From positions 1 to 64,000 of the forward strand of contig NZ_CADIJW010000019.1 of assembly GCF_902859745.1 (NCBI RefSeq): a stretch of 64,000 nucleotides of DNA, given 5' to 3'. This document shows, in pieces, positions 25,395 to 34,210 of this stretch. The first letter of the stretch is position 1. Each line of letters opens with the position of its first letter. The notes below the pieces were generated by a model. It was not told the DNA's origin. It was given only the letters and a program-made list of their open reading frames with translations, and did no database searches. The stretch comes from Achromobacter dolens (GTDB lineage: Bacteria; Pseudomonadota; Gammaproteobacteria; Burkholderiales; Burkholderiaceae_B). The position numbers and the translations under genes are program-made.

Positions 25395-26138
25395 TCAACT
25401 GTCGTCGGCCACCATGAGCTGGACCAGGTCGCCGACGAAGCGGGTGATGCTGTATTGCAACGGCGCGCCGGCCTGGTCCACGTTCAGCGCCTCGACCTGC
25501 AGGATCGGGCGCGTCTTGGGCTGGCCGAGGATGCGCGCCACTTCCGGAGACGGCAGCGTGGCGGTGATGCGCGACCATTTGCGCGTGTAGTCGCCGATGC
25601 CGTAGTGGGCGTAGACCTTCGAGACCGAGCGCAGCGCGCTCATGCGCTCGATGAAGTCGGGGAAGCGCTTTTCGTCGAAGTAGTGTTCGGAGGTGCTGAT
25701 GGGGCGGTTCTCAGCCTTGCCCACCATCTGCACCCGCAGCAGCGGGGCGTTGCGCGCCAGGCCCAGGTGCTTGGCGATGTCGGCGGCGCGCAGCGTCTGG
25801 CTGCCCAGGGCTTCGAGGTGGCCCAGCATGCCCTGGCTGCGCAGGTTCTCGGAAAAGCGCGTGCGCTTGCCGATGGCGTAGTCGATGGCGTGTTCCTGCA
25901 CGAAGGTGCCGCGCCCCTGCTCGATGCGCACCAGCCCGCTCTGTTCCAGCTCGCCCATGGCGCGCCGGATGGTGTGGCGGTTGACGGAGAACTTGGCGGC
26001 CAGCTCCGGTTCGGAGGGCAGTTGCTCGCCCGCCATGTACAACTTGTTGCGGATGTCGTCCGCCAGCGACTCGCCGATCTGTCGCCACACGGCGATACCG
26101 GAACCTCTTTCGACCATAGGATGTGCTCGTGCTGTCAT
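25395..26138 (-). CDS. phnF: GntR/HutC-family repressor PhnF
   Basis: 247 residues. N-terminal GntR winged helix: IAVWRQIGESLADDIRNKLYMAGEQLPSEPELAAKFSVNRHTIRRAMGELEQSGLVRIEQGRGTFVQ. The C-terminal UTRA ligand domain has a typical HYFDEKRFPDF and the final LQYSITRFVGDLVQLMV. Start at 26138 is chosen over a later ATG at 26117; neither has a strong ribosome site. It lies between the two phn operons, both of which carry a matching operator. The inducer in this family is a phosphonate or phosphate-pathway intermediate. Confidence 0.92.
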   Translation of the reverse strand: MTARAHPMVERGSGIAVWRQIGESLADDIRNKLYMAGEQLPSEPELAAKFSVNRHTIRRAMGELEQSGLVRIEQGRGTFVQEHAIDYAIGKRTRFSENLRSQGMLGHLEALGSQTLRAADIAKHLGLARNAPLLRVQMVGKAENRPISTSEHYFDEKRFPDFIERMSALRSVSKVYAHYGIGDYTRKWSRITATLPSPEVARILGQPKTRPILQVEALNVDQAGAPLQYSITRFVGDLVQLMVADDS

Positions 26139-26214
26139 ATCAGCTTCATCAAGAATGGCTGTGATTGTGCACCAAGCGGCGGGCGCGGGATAGGCAATGC
26201 GTCCCCGCCGCAAC

Positions 26215-26232
26215 TGTCATCAAAAATTCACG
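26215..26232 (+). promoter_or_regulatory. Possible Pho box upstream of phnG
   Basis: CTGTCAT-CAAA-AATTCAC: one perfect half-site and one weak half at the right period, nine bases upstream of the -35 of the phnG promoter. Less good than the box before phnC. Confidence 0.35.
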
Positions 26233-26240
26233 CCGGGCTG

Positions 26241-26295
26241 TTGAACTTCCACTTGAACGCGATCATACTCCATCCGGTCGTCTAGATGTTTAGAG
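26241..26295 (+). promoter_or_regulatory. phnG promoter with tandem PhnF-type operators
   Basis: -35 TTGAAC (26241-26246), 17 bases, -10 CATACT (26264-26269). Just downstream lie GTCTAGAT (26280-26287), identical to the site in the other phn promoter, and directly after it GTTTAGAG (26288-26295), a weaker copy that runs into the ribosome site of phnG. Bound PhnF would block early transcription. Confidence 0.6.
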
Positions 26296-26301
26296 GAAAT
26301 A

Positions 26302-26772
26302 ATGGACCATCCACAAACCGCGCAGGGTGAAATCCAGGCGCAACGGGCCGCCTGGATGCGGGTGTTGGCGCTGGCCGATCCGGCCATGCTGGAAGGGGCG
26401 TTCGGCGCGCTTGGCGGCGTGCCGCCGTATCAGATGCTGCGCCCGGCGCAGACCGGCATGGCCATGGCGCGGGCCCGCAGCGGCGGCACCGGGGCGCGTT
26501 TCAACCTGGGCGAAATGACGGTGACACGTTGCGCCGTCAGCCTGGACAACGGCGTGGTCGGCATCGCCTACGTGCAGGGCCGTTCGCTGCGCCATGCCGA
26601 GCAGGCCGCGGTGGCCGACGCGCTGCTGCAACTGCCCGACTGGCACGACACGGTGCAGGCGCAGTTGATCCAGCCGCTGGCGCGCGAACGCGCCGAGCGC
26701 GTCGAGCGCCAGGCGCGCGTCGCCGCGCAGACCAAGGTCGAATTCTTCACGATGGTGCGAGGCGAGGACTGA
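26302..26772 (+). CDS. phnG: C-P lyase subunit PhnG
   Basis: 156 residues, near the usual 150. AQRAAWMRVLALADPAMLE at the start, then GTGARFNLGEMTVTRCAVSLDNGVVGIAYVQGRSLRHAEQAAVADALLQ, the conserved PhnG core. AGAGGAAATA precedes the ATG. PhnG is part of the PhnGHIJ core complex and is needed with PhnI, PhnH and PhnL to form the ribose 1-phosphonate triphosphate. First gene of phnGHIJKLM; phnH follows after one base. Confidence 0.95.
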   Translation: MDHPQTAQGEIQAQRAAWMRVLALADPAMLEGAFGALGGVPPYQMLRPAQTGMAMARARSGGTGARFNLGEMTVTRCAVSLDNGVVGIAYVQGRSLRHAEQAAVADALLQLPDWHDTVQAQLIQPLARERAERVERQARVAAQTKVEFFTMVRGED

Positions 26773-26773
26773 C

Positions 26774-27391
26774 ATGCATCAAGAACTTCTTGGCGCGGCC
26801 GCCGCGAGCCGCAAGCTGCTGCCGGGCTTCGCGGACCCGGTGAACGACGCCCAGGCCACCTTCCGCACCGCGCTCGACGCCATGGCGCATCCGGGCCGCG
26901 TGTATGAAGTGGCCGCCGCCAGCGGCGTGCCGGCCGGCCTGTCGCCGGCGCTGACTGCGCTGCTGCTGACGCTGGTGGACGTGGACACGCCGCTTTGGCT
27001 GCCGCAGGGCCTGGACGCCGGCGTGCTCGATTTCCTGCGCTTCCATTGCGCCTGCCCGATGGTGCCGTCGGCCTCTCTGGCGCGCTTCGCGGCAGTGCCG
27101 GCTGGCGGCAGCGCGCCCGCGCTGGCGTCGTGCCATCCCGGCGACCCGGCCTATCCGGATCTGTCCACGACGCTGCTCATCGAGGTCGCGTCGCTGGACG
27201 CAGGCGCCGAGGTCACGCTGACCGGCCCCGGCATCCAGAGCCGCCAGGCGCTGCGCGCCGCCGGCCTGCCGGACGGTTTCTGGCGCGACTGGCGCATCAA
27301 CCATCAACGTTTTCCGCTGGGCGTCGACGTGTTCCTGACGCACGGGCGGCAACTGTGCGCGCTGCCTCGCGGCACGCGCGTGGAGAGCTGA
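26774..27391 (+). CDS. phnH: C-P lyase subunit PhnH
   Basis: 205 residues. LLPGFADPVNDAQATFRTALDAMAHPGRV at the N-terminus and TLTGPGIQSRQALRAAGLPDGFWRDWRINHQRFPLGVDVFLTHGRQLCALPRGTRV at the C-terminus are standard PhnH. It is a PLP-transferase-like fold without catalytic residues and sits at the edge of the PhnGHIJ complex. One-base spacing to both neighbours shows tight operon structure. Confidence 0.95.
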   Translation: MHQELLGAAAASRKLLPGFADPVNDAQATFRTALDAMAHPGRVYEVAAASGVPAGLSPALTALLLTLVDVDTPLWLPQGLDAGVLDFLRFHCACPMVPSASLARFAAVPAGGSAPALASCHPGDPAYPDLSTTLLIEVASLDAGAEVTLTGPGIQSRQALRAAGLPDGFWRDWRINHQRFPLGVDVFLTHGRQLCALPRGTRVES

Positions 27392-27392
27392 C

Positions 27393-28508
27393 ATGTATGT
27401 GGCCGTCAAAGGGGGCGAACGCGCCATCCTCAATTCCTACAGAATGCTGGACGACTATCGGCGCGGCGACCGGGTCCTGCCCGAACTGAGCCTGGACCAG
27501 ATCCGCGAACAGATGCCGCTGGCGGTGTCGCGCGTGATGGCCGAAGGCTCGCTCTACGATCCGCAACTGGCGGCGCTGGCGCTCAAGCAGGCCGCCGGCG
27601 ACGTGATCGAAGCGGTGTTCCTGCTGCGCGCCTACCGCACCACGCTGTCGCGCTACGGCTACACCCAGCCGATCGACACCGGCGCCATGCGCCTGCAGCG
27701 CCGCATCTCGTCGACTTTCAAGGACGTGCCCGGCGGCCAGATCCTCGGGCCGACCTACGACTACACCCAGCGCCTGCTGGACTTCTCGCTGGAAGCCGAG
27801 CGCGAGGCCGACGCCCTGCCGGCGGGCGGCGAGCCGCTGGACAGCGCCATGCCGCGCGTCACCGACCTGCTGGCGCACGACGACCTGATCGACGCCGAGG
27901 CGGTGCCCGAGGGCGATCCCGAGCCGTTCGACCTGACGCGCCAGCCGCTGGACTTTCCTGCCTCGCGCGCCGCTCGCCTGCAGAATCTGGCGCGCGCCGA
28001 CGAGGGCTTCCTCTTGTCGATGGGCTATTCCACGCAGCGCGGCTACGGCAACACGCACCCGTTCGCCGCCGAGATCCGCTACGGTTTCGTGGAAGTCGAG
28101 ATGCACATCGAGGAACTGGGTTTCGCCGTCACGGTGGGCGAGATCGAGATCACCGAATGCCAGATGGTGAGCCAGTTCGCCGGCAACGCCGAGGAAGGCC
28201 CCAAGTTCACCCGCGGCTATGGCCTGACCTTTGGCTACGGCGAGCGCAAGGCCATGTCGATGGCGCTGGTGGACCGCGCCCTGAAGGCGCAGGAACTCGG
28301 CGAACGCGCCGACTCGCCTGCCAATGACCACGAGTTCGTGCTGTACCACAGCGACAACGTCGAGGCCTCCGGCTTCGTGCAGCACTTGAAGCTGCCGCAC
28401 TACGTGGACTTCCAGGCCAACCTGGAACTGCTGCGCCGCCTGCGCGCCGAGCGCGCCGCGCCGGCCCCCGAGAACACCCGCCAGCTCGACGAGGCCATTT
28501 CCTCATGA
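27393..28508 (+). CDS. phnI: C-P lyase subunit PhnI
   Basis: 371 residues. MYVAVKGGERAILNSYRML, ESLYDP-type segment EGSLYDPQLAALALKQAAGDVIEAVFLLRAYRTTL, GGQILGPTYDYTQRLLDFSLE, and the C-terminal ECQMVSQFAGNAEEGPKFTRGYGLTFGYGERKAMSMALVDRAL with VLYHSDNVEASGFVQHLKLPHYVDFQ are diagnostic. PhnI is the nucleosidase that, with G, H and L, swaps adenine of ATP for phosphonate. Overlaps phnJ by four bases. Confidence 0.96.
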   Translation: MYVAVKGGERAILNSYRMLDDYRRGDRVLPELSLDQIREQMPLAVSRVMAEGSLYDPQLAALALKQAAGDVIEAVFLLRAYRTTLSRYGYTQPIDTGAMRLQRRISSTFKDVPGGQILGPTYDYTQRLLDFSLEAEREADALPAGGEPLDSAMPRVTDLLAHDDLIDAEAVPEGDPEPFDLTRQPLDFPASRAARLQNLARADEGFLLSMGYSTQRGYGNTHPFAAEIRYGFVEVEMHIEELGFAVTVGEIEITECQMVSQFAGNAEEGPKFTRGYGLTFGYGERKAMSMALVDRALKAQELGERADSPANDHEFVLYHSDNVEASGFVQHLKLPHYVDFQANLELLRRLRAERAAPAPENTRQLDEAISS

Positions 28509-29395
28509 CGACTTCCCCCACTCCCGGCGCCGCGGTCGAACGCGACGAGCACTACAACTTCGCCTACCTGGACGAGTCCACCAAGCGCATGCTGCGCCGC
28601 GCGCTGCTCAAGGCGGTGGCGATTCCCGGCTACCAGGTACCGTTCGGCAGCCGCGAGATGCCGCTGCCCTATGGCTGGGGCACGGGCGGCATCCAGGTGA
28701 CCGCGTCGATCATCGGCCCGGGCGACGTGCTCAAGGTGATCGACCAGGGCTCGGACGACACCACCAACGCCATTAACATTCGCCGCTTCTTCGGCCGCGT
28801 GACCGGTGTGGCCACGACCGAATCGACCCGCGACGCCAGCATCGTGCAGACGCGCCACCGCATTCCGGAAACGCCGCTGCGGGCCGACCAGATCATGGTG
28901 TTCCAGGTGCCGATCCCCGAGCCGCTGCGCTGGCTCGAGCCGAGCGAGACCGAGACCCGCACCATGCACGCGCTGGCCGAATATGGCGGCATGCACGTCA
29001 AGCTGTACGAGGACATCGCCCAGCATGGCCACATCGCCACCACCTACGACTATCCCGTGATCGTCAATGACCGCTACATGATGCGGCCGTCGCCGATCCC
29101 GAAGTTCGACAACCCCAAGCTGGACAACAGCCCGGCGCTGATGCTGTTCGGCGCCGGCCGCGAGAAGCGGGTCTATGCGGTGCCGCCTTACACCCGGGTC
29201 AAGAGCCTGGACTTCGAGGACCATCCCTTCACCGTGGAGAAGTGGTCGGAATGCTGCGACGTGTGCGGCTCGCGCGACAGCTTCCTCGACGAGATCATCC
29301 TGGACGATGCCGGCACCCGCCGCTTCGTCTGCTCCGATACCGAATACTGCAACGACCGCCAGGCCGCGCAGGCCGCAAAGGAAGCCACCGCATGA
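28505..29395 (+). CDS. phnJ: Carbon-phosphorus lyase PhnJ (radical SAM)
   Basis: 296 residues. Core YNFAYLDESTKRMLRRALLKAVAIPGYQVPFGSREMPLPYGWGTGGIQ. The cluster cysteines are in the C-terminal part with the spacing known from E. coli PhnJ: Cys251, Cys254 and Cys276 for the 4Fe-4S cluster and Cys282 for the thiyl radical. All are present, so the enzyme should be active. It cuts the C-P bond of ribose 1-phosphonate 5-phosphate, giving the alkane and the 1,2-cyclic phosphate. ATGA-type overlaps with both phnI and phnK. Confidence 0.97.
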   Translation: MTTSPTPGAAVERDEHYNFAYLDESTKRMLRRALLKAVAIPGYQVPFGSREMPLPYGWGTGGIQVTASIIGPGDVLKVIDQGSDDTTNAINIRRFFGRVTGVATTESTRDASIVQTRHRIPETPLRADQIMVFQVPIPEPLRWLEPSETETRTMHALAEYGGMHVKLYEDIAQHGHIATTYDYPVIVNDRYMMRPSPIPKFDNPKLDNSPALMLFGAGREKRVYAVPPYTRVKSLDFEDHPFTVEKWSECCDVCGSRDSFLDEIILDDAGTRRFVCSDTEYCNDRQAAQAAKEATA

Positions 29396-30168
29396 ACGCC
29401 CAACCCTTGCTTTCCGTGCGCGGCATGACGCGCACCTGGGACGGCGTGCACGGTTGCCGCAACGTCAGTTTCGACCTGTTCCCCGGCGAGGTGCTGTGCG
29501 TGGTGGGCGAGTCCGGTTCCGGCAAGAGCACACTGCTGTCGGCCGTGTCGTACCAGACCGCGCCCGACGCCGGCAGTGTCTGGTACGACACCCGCGACCA
29601 GGGTTTCACCGACCTGGCCGCGCTGTCCGGCGCGCGCCTGCGGCTGCTGGCCCGCACCGACTGGGGCTTCGTGCGCCAGAACGCCCGCGATGGCCTGCGC
29701 ATGCAGGTCAGCGCCGGCGCCAACATCGCCGAACGCCTGATGGCGGTGGGCGACCGCCACTACGGCGAACTGCGCCAGGCCGCGAGCGGCTGGCTGCGGA
29801 AGATGGAGATCGACGCGGGACGCCTGGACGACGCGCCGGCTTCTTTCTCCGGCGGCATGCAGCAACGCCTGCAGATTGCCCGCAACCTGGTGACCCATCC
29901 GCGCCTGGTGTTCATGGACGAGCCGACCGCGTCGCTGGACGTGTCGGTGCAGGCCCGCCTGCTGGACCTGCTGCGCCAACTGGTGACCGACCTGGGCCTG
30001 GCCGCGATCGTGGTCACCCACGATCTGGCGGTGGCGCGCCTGCTGGCGCACCGCACCCTGGTGATGCGCGGCGGCGAGGTGGTCGAAAGCGGCCTGACCG
30101 ACCAGATCCTCGACGATCCGCAGCATCCCTACACCCAGTTGCTGGTGTCTTCCATTTTGCAGAGCTGA
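29392..30168 (+). CDS. phnK: C-P lyase ABC-type ATPase PhnK
   Basis: 258 residues. ABC ATPase: Walker [14 protein letters not shown]-loop DWGFVRQNARDGLRMQVSAGANIAERLM, signature FSGGMQQRLQIARNL, Walker B LVFMDEPTASLD, H-loop VTHD. PhnK has the look of a peptide-transporter ATPase but docks on the PhnJ face of the core complex. Starts inside the phnJ stop. Confidence 0.95.
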   Translation: MNAQPLLSVRGMTRTWDGVHGCRNVSFDLFPGEVLCVVGESGSGKSTLLSAVSYQTAPDAGSVWYDTRDQGFTDLAALSGARLRLLARTDWGFVRQNARDGLRMQVSAGANIAERLMAVGDRHYGELRQAASGWLRKMEIDAGRLDDAPASFSGGMQQRLQIARNLVTHPRLVFMDEPTASLDVSVQARLLDLLRQLVTDLGLAAIVVTHDLAVARLLAHRTLVMRGGEVVESGLTDQILDDPQHPYTQLLVSSILQS

Positions 30169-30170
30169 CC

Positions 30171-30887
30171 ATGACTGTCGCGAAACCCATGATCGAGGTG
30201 CGGGGCCTCGGAAAGATGTTCACCCTGCATAACCAGGGCGGCATCCGCCTGCCGGTGCTGGAAGCGGTCGATTTCGACGCCGCCGCCGGCGACTGCCTGG
30301 TGCTGGCGGGCCCCTCGGGCACCGGCAAGAGCACCTTGCTGCGCTGCCTGTACGGCAACTACCTGGCCACCGAAGGCAGCATCCGCGTGCGCGCCGGCGA
30401 TGACTGGGTGGAACTGGTCGGCGCGCCCGAGCAGCGCATCCTGGCGTTGCGGCGCGACGTCCTCGGCTACGTCAGCCAGTTCCTGCGGGTGATTCCGCGC
30501 GTGTCGGCGCTGGACGTGGTGGCCGAGCCGCTGCGCATGGCCGGCGTCGAGCCGGACGAGGCCCGCGAGCGCGCCGGCGCCATGCTGCGGCGCCTGAACG
30601 TGCCGCAGCGCCTGTGGGGACTGGCGCCCGCCACCTTCTCGGGCGGCGAGCAGCAGCGCGTCAACATCGCCCGCGGTTTCATCGCCCAGCATCCCATCCT
30701 GCTGCTGGACGAGCCGACCGCCTCGCTGGACCCGGACAACCGCGCCGTGGTGGTGGAGCTGATCCGCGAAGCACGCGCCGCCGGCCGCTGCCTGCTGGGC
30801 ATCTTCCACGATGAAGAAGTGCGCGACGCGGTGGCGTCGCGCGTCCTGGCGCTACGCCCCGCGCAAGCCGCCGTCGAACTGGAGTAA
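30171..30887 (+). CDS. phnL: C-P lyase ABC-type ATPase PhnL
   Basis: 238 residues. ABC ATPase with PhnL marks: KMFTLHNQGGIRLPVLEAVDFDAAAGDCLVLAGPSGTGKSTLLRCLYGNYLATEGSI, VSQFLRVIPRVSALDVVAEPL, FSGGEQQRVNIARGF, LLLDEPTASLDPDNR. It works with PhnG, H and I in phosphonate ribosylation. Two bases after phnK and two before phnM. Confidence 0.95.
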   Translation: MTVAKPMIEVRGLGKMFTLHNQGGIRLPVLEAVDFDAAAGDCLVLAGPSGTGKSTLLRCLYGNYLATEGSIRVRAGDDWVELVGAPEQRILALRRDVLGYVSQFLRVIPRVSALDVVAEPLRMAGVEPDEARERAGAMLRRLNVPQRLWGLAPATFSGGEQQRVNIARGFIAQHPILLLDEPTASLDPDNRAVVVELIREARAAGRCLLGIFHDEEVRDAVASRVLALRPAQAAVELE

Positions 30888-30889
30888 GC

Positions 30890-32089
30890 ATGACCCGTAC
30901 CTACTTGACCCACGCCCGCGTCGTGCTGCCGGACCGCGTGCTGCAAGACGGCGCCGTCATGATCGAGGACGGCGTCATCGCCGCCATCGCGCCTGACGGC
31001 GCCCGTGGCGCGCACGAGATCGACCTGCGTGGCCTGACGCTGGTGCCGGGCCTGGTCGACCTGCATTGCGATGCCATCGAAAAGGAAGCCGAGCCGCGCT
31101 CGAAGGTGCTATTCCCGCTGGACTTCGCGGTGGCCCAGGTGGACCGACGCAATGCCGCGGCCGGCATCACCACGCCCTACCACGCGCTGTCGTTCGCCAA
31201 CAGCGACCTGGGCGTGCGCAACAACGAGACCGCCGCCCAGGTGGTGCGCGGCGTGCGCGCCTTCCGCCAGCACAGCCTGGTCGACAACCGCGTGCACTGC
31301 CGCTACGAAATCACCGACGCGACCTCGGTGCCGGTGCTGCGGCAGTTGATGGACGAGGGCGCGGTGGACCTGCTGTCGGTGATGGACCACTCGCCCGGCC
31401 AGGGCCAGTTCAAGACGCTGGAGTCGTACCTGCAGTACATGATCGGCAACCATTCCATGAGCCGCGAGCAGGCCGAAGCGGCCGCGCACGCCAAGACCCG
31501 CGCCCAGGACGGCGCGGTGCAGCGGGTCGAGACCCTGCTGGCGCATGCGCGCGGCCTGGGCATCCCGACCGCCAGCCATGACGACGATTCGATCCATCGC
31601 ATCGCCACCATGCGCAACCTGGGCGTGGCGATGAGCGAATTCCCGATCACCCTGGACACCGCCCGCGCCGCCGTCTCCTGCGGCCTGCCCACCATCCTGG
31701 GCGCGCCCAACGTGCTGCGCGGCAAGAGCCAGAGCGGGTCGATGCGCGCCATCGACGCGATCCGCGCCGGCGTGGCGAGCTGCCTGTGCTCGGACTACCA
31801 GCCCTCGACCCTGATCGCCGCGGCCTTCGCGGTCGCGGCGCAGACCGAGCTGACGCTGTCGCAGGCGATCGCGCTGGTGACGGCCAATCCGGCCGACGCC
31901 TGCGGCCTGCGCGATCGGGGCCGTATCGCGGTCGGCCAGCGCGCCGACCTGGTGGCGGTGGCGCAGGTCGGCGCGCTGCCGCTGATCAGCCATACCTGGA
32001 GCGCCGGCCGCCTGGTGTTCTCGACGCACTACGCGCCGGCTCGCGTGCCGGCGCCGGTGGCCGAGGCCAACGGCCTGGTGGCTGCCTGA
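30890..32089 (+). CDS. phnM: PhnM, ribose 1-methylphosphonate 5-triphosphate diphosphatase
   Basis: 399 residues. Amidohydrolase: LVPGLVDLHCDAIEKEAEPRSKVLFPLDFAVAQVDRRNAAAGITTPYHALSFAN, SVMDHSPGQGQFK, TASHDDDSIHR, LGAPNVLRGKSQSG, ASCLCSDYQPSTLIAAAF, ANPADACGLRDRG. Last gene of phnGHIJKLM, so it is the main PhnM of the pathway. It differs clearly from the other copy on the minus strand, for instance HCDAIEKEAEPR against HGDAFERAIMPR. Confidence 0.95.
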   Translation: MTRTYLTHARVVLPDRVLQDGAVMIEDGVIAAIAPDGARGAHEIDLRGLTLVPGLVDLHCDAIEKEAEPRSKVLFPLDFAVAQVDRRNAAAGITTPYHALSFANSDLGVRNNETAAQVVRGVRAFRQHSLVDNRVHCRYEITDATSVPVLRQLMDEGAVDLLSVMDHSPGQGQFKTLESYLQYMIGNHSMSREQAEAAAHAKTRAQDGAVQRVETLLAHARGLGIPTASHDDDSIHRIATMRNLGVAMSEFPITLDTARAAVSCGLPTILGAPNVLRGKSQSGSMRAIDAIRAGVASCLCSDYQPSTLIAAAFAVAAQTELTLSQAIALVTANPADACGLRDRGRIAVGQRADLVAVAQVGALPLISHTWSAGRLVFSTHYAPARVPAPVAEANGLVAA

Positions 32090-32207
32090 GCAAACCGCCG
32101 AAGCTTGTCGATGGACAAGCGGCGGACACGCGCATCTGGTTAAATGGGTGGACGAGGACGCCGCCAACGAGCGGGCGGCCTGTCTGCCTTATTTTCCGGA
32201 GCACGCA

Positions 32208-32642
32208 ATGGCACGATTCAACTTCACCCAGGACCCCGAAGAACCCGATCTCTGGGCCGCGGAAAACGTGCCCGTGGGCGAGGGCCGCCCGCCGATCCAC
32301 GTCATGGTCCAGACCGACGGCGAAGAGCCGGATGGCGCGGCTTCCAAGGTGGTCAAGGCCATCATCGGCAATCTCGACGAGCAGATTCTGGCCGCGGCGG
32401 ACTTTCTGCTGGACAACTACTCGTACGAGCACTACAAGAAGCTCGGCATCGAGGACGACCAACTGCTGCGCGAGGAAACCGCCGAGGCGATGGCCGAGAA
32501 GGCCGTGCTGCGCGCGCTGTGGCTGTTCGACGAGGACGGCGATGGTTACGAGCTGTGGTTCACGCTGCCGTGGGACCCGGTCCATACCTACGACGTCGAA
32601 TTCGAGGACGGCGCGCCGGTGTCGTGCTCGGTCAACGATTGA
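32208..32642 (+). CDS. Hypothetical acidic protein
   Basis: 144 residues, not recognised. Strongly acidic; begins MARFNFTQDPEEPDLWAAENVP and ends with strand-like WLFDEDGDGYELWFTLPWDPVHTYDVEFEDGAPVSCSVND. The middle is helical (AASKVVKAIIGNLDEQILAAADFLLDNYSYEHYKKLGIEDD). No signal peptide. CCGGAGCACGCA before the ATG supports the start. 118 bases after phnM and ended by a strong terminator, so it could be read through from the phn operon or have its own promoter. Confidence 0.65.
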   Translation: MARFNFTQDPEEPDLWAAENVPVGEGRPPIHVMVQTDGEEPDGAASKVVKAIIGNLDEQILAAADFLLDNYSYEHYKKLGIEDDQLLREETAEAMAEKAVLRALWLFDEDGDGYELWFTLPWDPVHTYDVEFEDGAPVSCSVND

Positions 32643-32685
32643 GTTGGCGCGGCGGTCCCTGGCGGGCTGCCGGCCGATCCATGAG

Positions 32686-32722
32686 AAACGGGCCCCGCGG
32701 TGGATGCGCGGGGCCCGTTTTT
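32686..32722. terminator. Strong intrinsic terminator, probably bidirectional
   Basis: A 12-bp perfect GC stem (ACGGGCCCCGCG with its complement), loop GTGGATG, lengthened by A-T pairs and followed by TTTTTC on the plus strand; the minus strand also gives a T-run. It lies between the converging hypothetical gene and the symporter gene. Confidence 0.9.
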
Positions 32723-32753
32723 CATGGGGCGTGAAGGTATTGGCGCGTTCCGT

Positions 32754-34061
32754 TCAGGCCTCGCGCGAGGCCGTCCGCACCGGCGTCGAGTCCGTGTCCG
32801 TGGCAGGGCTGGACGGGGCGCCGGCCGCCAGGTCCTCTTCCTTGCCTTCCATCTTGGCGATGACGGCGGTGGCCAGGCTGTTGCCGACCACGTTGGTGGC
32901 GGTGCGGCCCATGTCGAAGAACTGGTCGATGCCCATGATCAGCAGCAGGCCGGCCTCGGGCAGGTGGAACATCGGCAGCGTCGCCGCCACCACCACCAGC
33001 GAGGCGCGCGCCACGCCGGCCATGCCCTTGCTGGTGACCATCAGCACCAGCAGCAGCGTCAACTGCTGCGAGAAGCTCATCTCGATGTTGTAGGCCTGCG
33101 CGATGAACAGCACCGCGAACGACTGGTACATCATCGAGCCGTCCAGGTTGAACGAGTAGCCCAGCGGCAGCACGAAGCCCGAGATGCGCTTGGACACGCC
33201 GAAACGCTCCAGCGCCTCGATGGTCTTGGGGTAGGCCGATTCGCTGCTGGCGGTCGAGAAGGCCAGCAGGGTCGGTTCCTTGATCAGGCCGCCCAGGCGG
33301 AAGGTGGACTTGCCCAGGAACAGGTAGCCGACGCCGAACAGGATGGCCCACAGCAGCGCCAGGCCCAGGTAGAACTCGCCGATCAGCTTGCCGTAGCTGA
33401 CCAGCACGCCCAGGCCCTCGGTGGTGATGGCGGCGGCCATGGCGGCGAACACGCCCAGCGGCGCAAAGCGCATCACGTAGTCGGTGACGCGGAACATGAT
33501 CTTGGCCAGCTCGTCGATCATGGTGTAGATGGTGTTGTGGCCCTTGCCGCGGATGAACGACAGCGCCGCGCCGAAGAACAGCGAGAACACCAGGATCTGC
33601 AGGATCTCGTTGTTGGCCATGGCTTCGGCGATGCTCTTGGGGAACACGTGCGCGATGAAGGCCTTGAGGGTGAAGTCGCCGGTCTTCAGGCCCGCCGTGG
33701 CGGCCGCGTCGGGCAGCGCCAGGTTAAGGTGCGCGCCGGGCTGGAAGATGTTGACCAGCGCCAGGCCCAGCAGCAGCGAGATGGCCGAGGCCGCGATGAA
33801 CCAGAACATGGCGCGCAGGCCGATGCGGCCGACGGCGCTGGCGTCGCTCATGCTGGCCAGGCCGGACACCAGGGTGGCGAATACCAGGGGCGCGATGATC
33901 ATCTTGATCATGCGCAGGAAGATGTCGGTGATGAGGCTGAAGTACGAGGCGATGTCCTTGGCCTCTTGCGCGTTCTGCGCGTACTTGTTGCAGAAATAGC
34001 CCACCACGACGCCCAGCACCATGGCAATGCCGATGTAACGCGTCAGCTTCTTAGTATTCAT
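32754..34061 (-). CDS. gltP: Dicarboxylate/amino acid:cation symporter, GltP type
   Basis: 435 residues. DAACS family. Eight membrane helices and two re-entrant hairpins are expected, with hairpin 1 FSTASSESAYPKTIEAL, the NLDGSMMYQSFAVLFIAQAYNI helix, MVTSKGMAGVARASLVVVAATL, and the ligand helix GIDQFFDMGRTATNVVGNSLA. The NLDGSxxYQS form resembles E. coli GltP (proton-glutamate/aspartate) more than DctA. The ATG is at the KKLTRYIGIAMVLG helix. Inner membrane. The long acidic tail (EDLAAGAPSSPATDTDS) is unusual but harmless. Confidence 0.88.
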   Translation of the reverse strand: MNTKKLTRYIGIAMVLGVVVGYFCNKYAQNAQEAKDIASYFSLITDIFLRMIKMIIAPLVFATLVSGLASMSDASAVGRIGLRAMFWFIAASAISLLLGLALVNIFQPGAHLNLALPDAAATAGLKTGDFTLKAFIAHVFPKSIAEAMANNEILQILVFSLFFGAALSFIRGKGHNTIYTMIDELAKIMFRVTDYVMRFAPLGVFAAMAAAITTEGLGVLVSYGKLIGEFYLGLALLWAILFGVGYLFLGKSTFRLGGLIKEPTLLAFSTASSESAYPKTIEALERFGVSKRISGFVLPLGYSFNLDGSMMYQSFAVLFIAQAYNIEMSFSQQLTLLLVLMVTSKGMAGVARASLVVVAATLPMFHLPEAGLLLIMGIDQFFDMGRTATNVVGNSLATAVIAKMEGKEEDLAAGAPSSPATDTDSTPVRTASREA

Positions 34062-34210
34062 CTTCAAAAACGGAAAACAGGGACCCGGTCGGTTGGCCGG
34101 ATAGGCCTTACCCGCCGGCATGGGGCGGGGCGAAACGGTCCAATGAAGGATATGCCGGAGGGGACCCGGAGCGGCGCGGGTTAACCCTTGGGGCGCGATG
34201 TTAACGCCGC

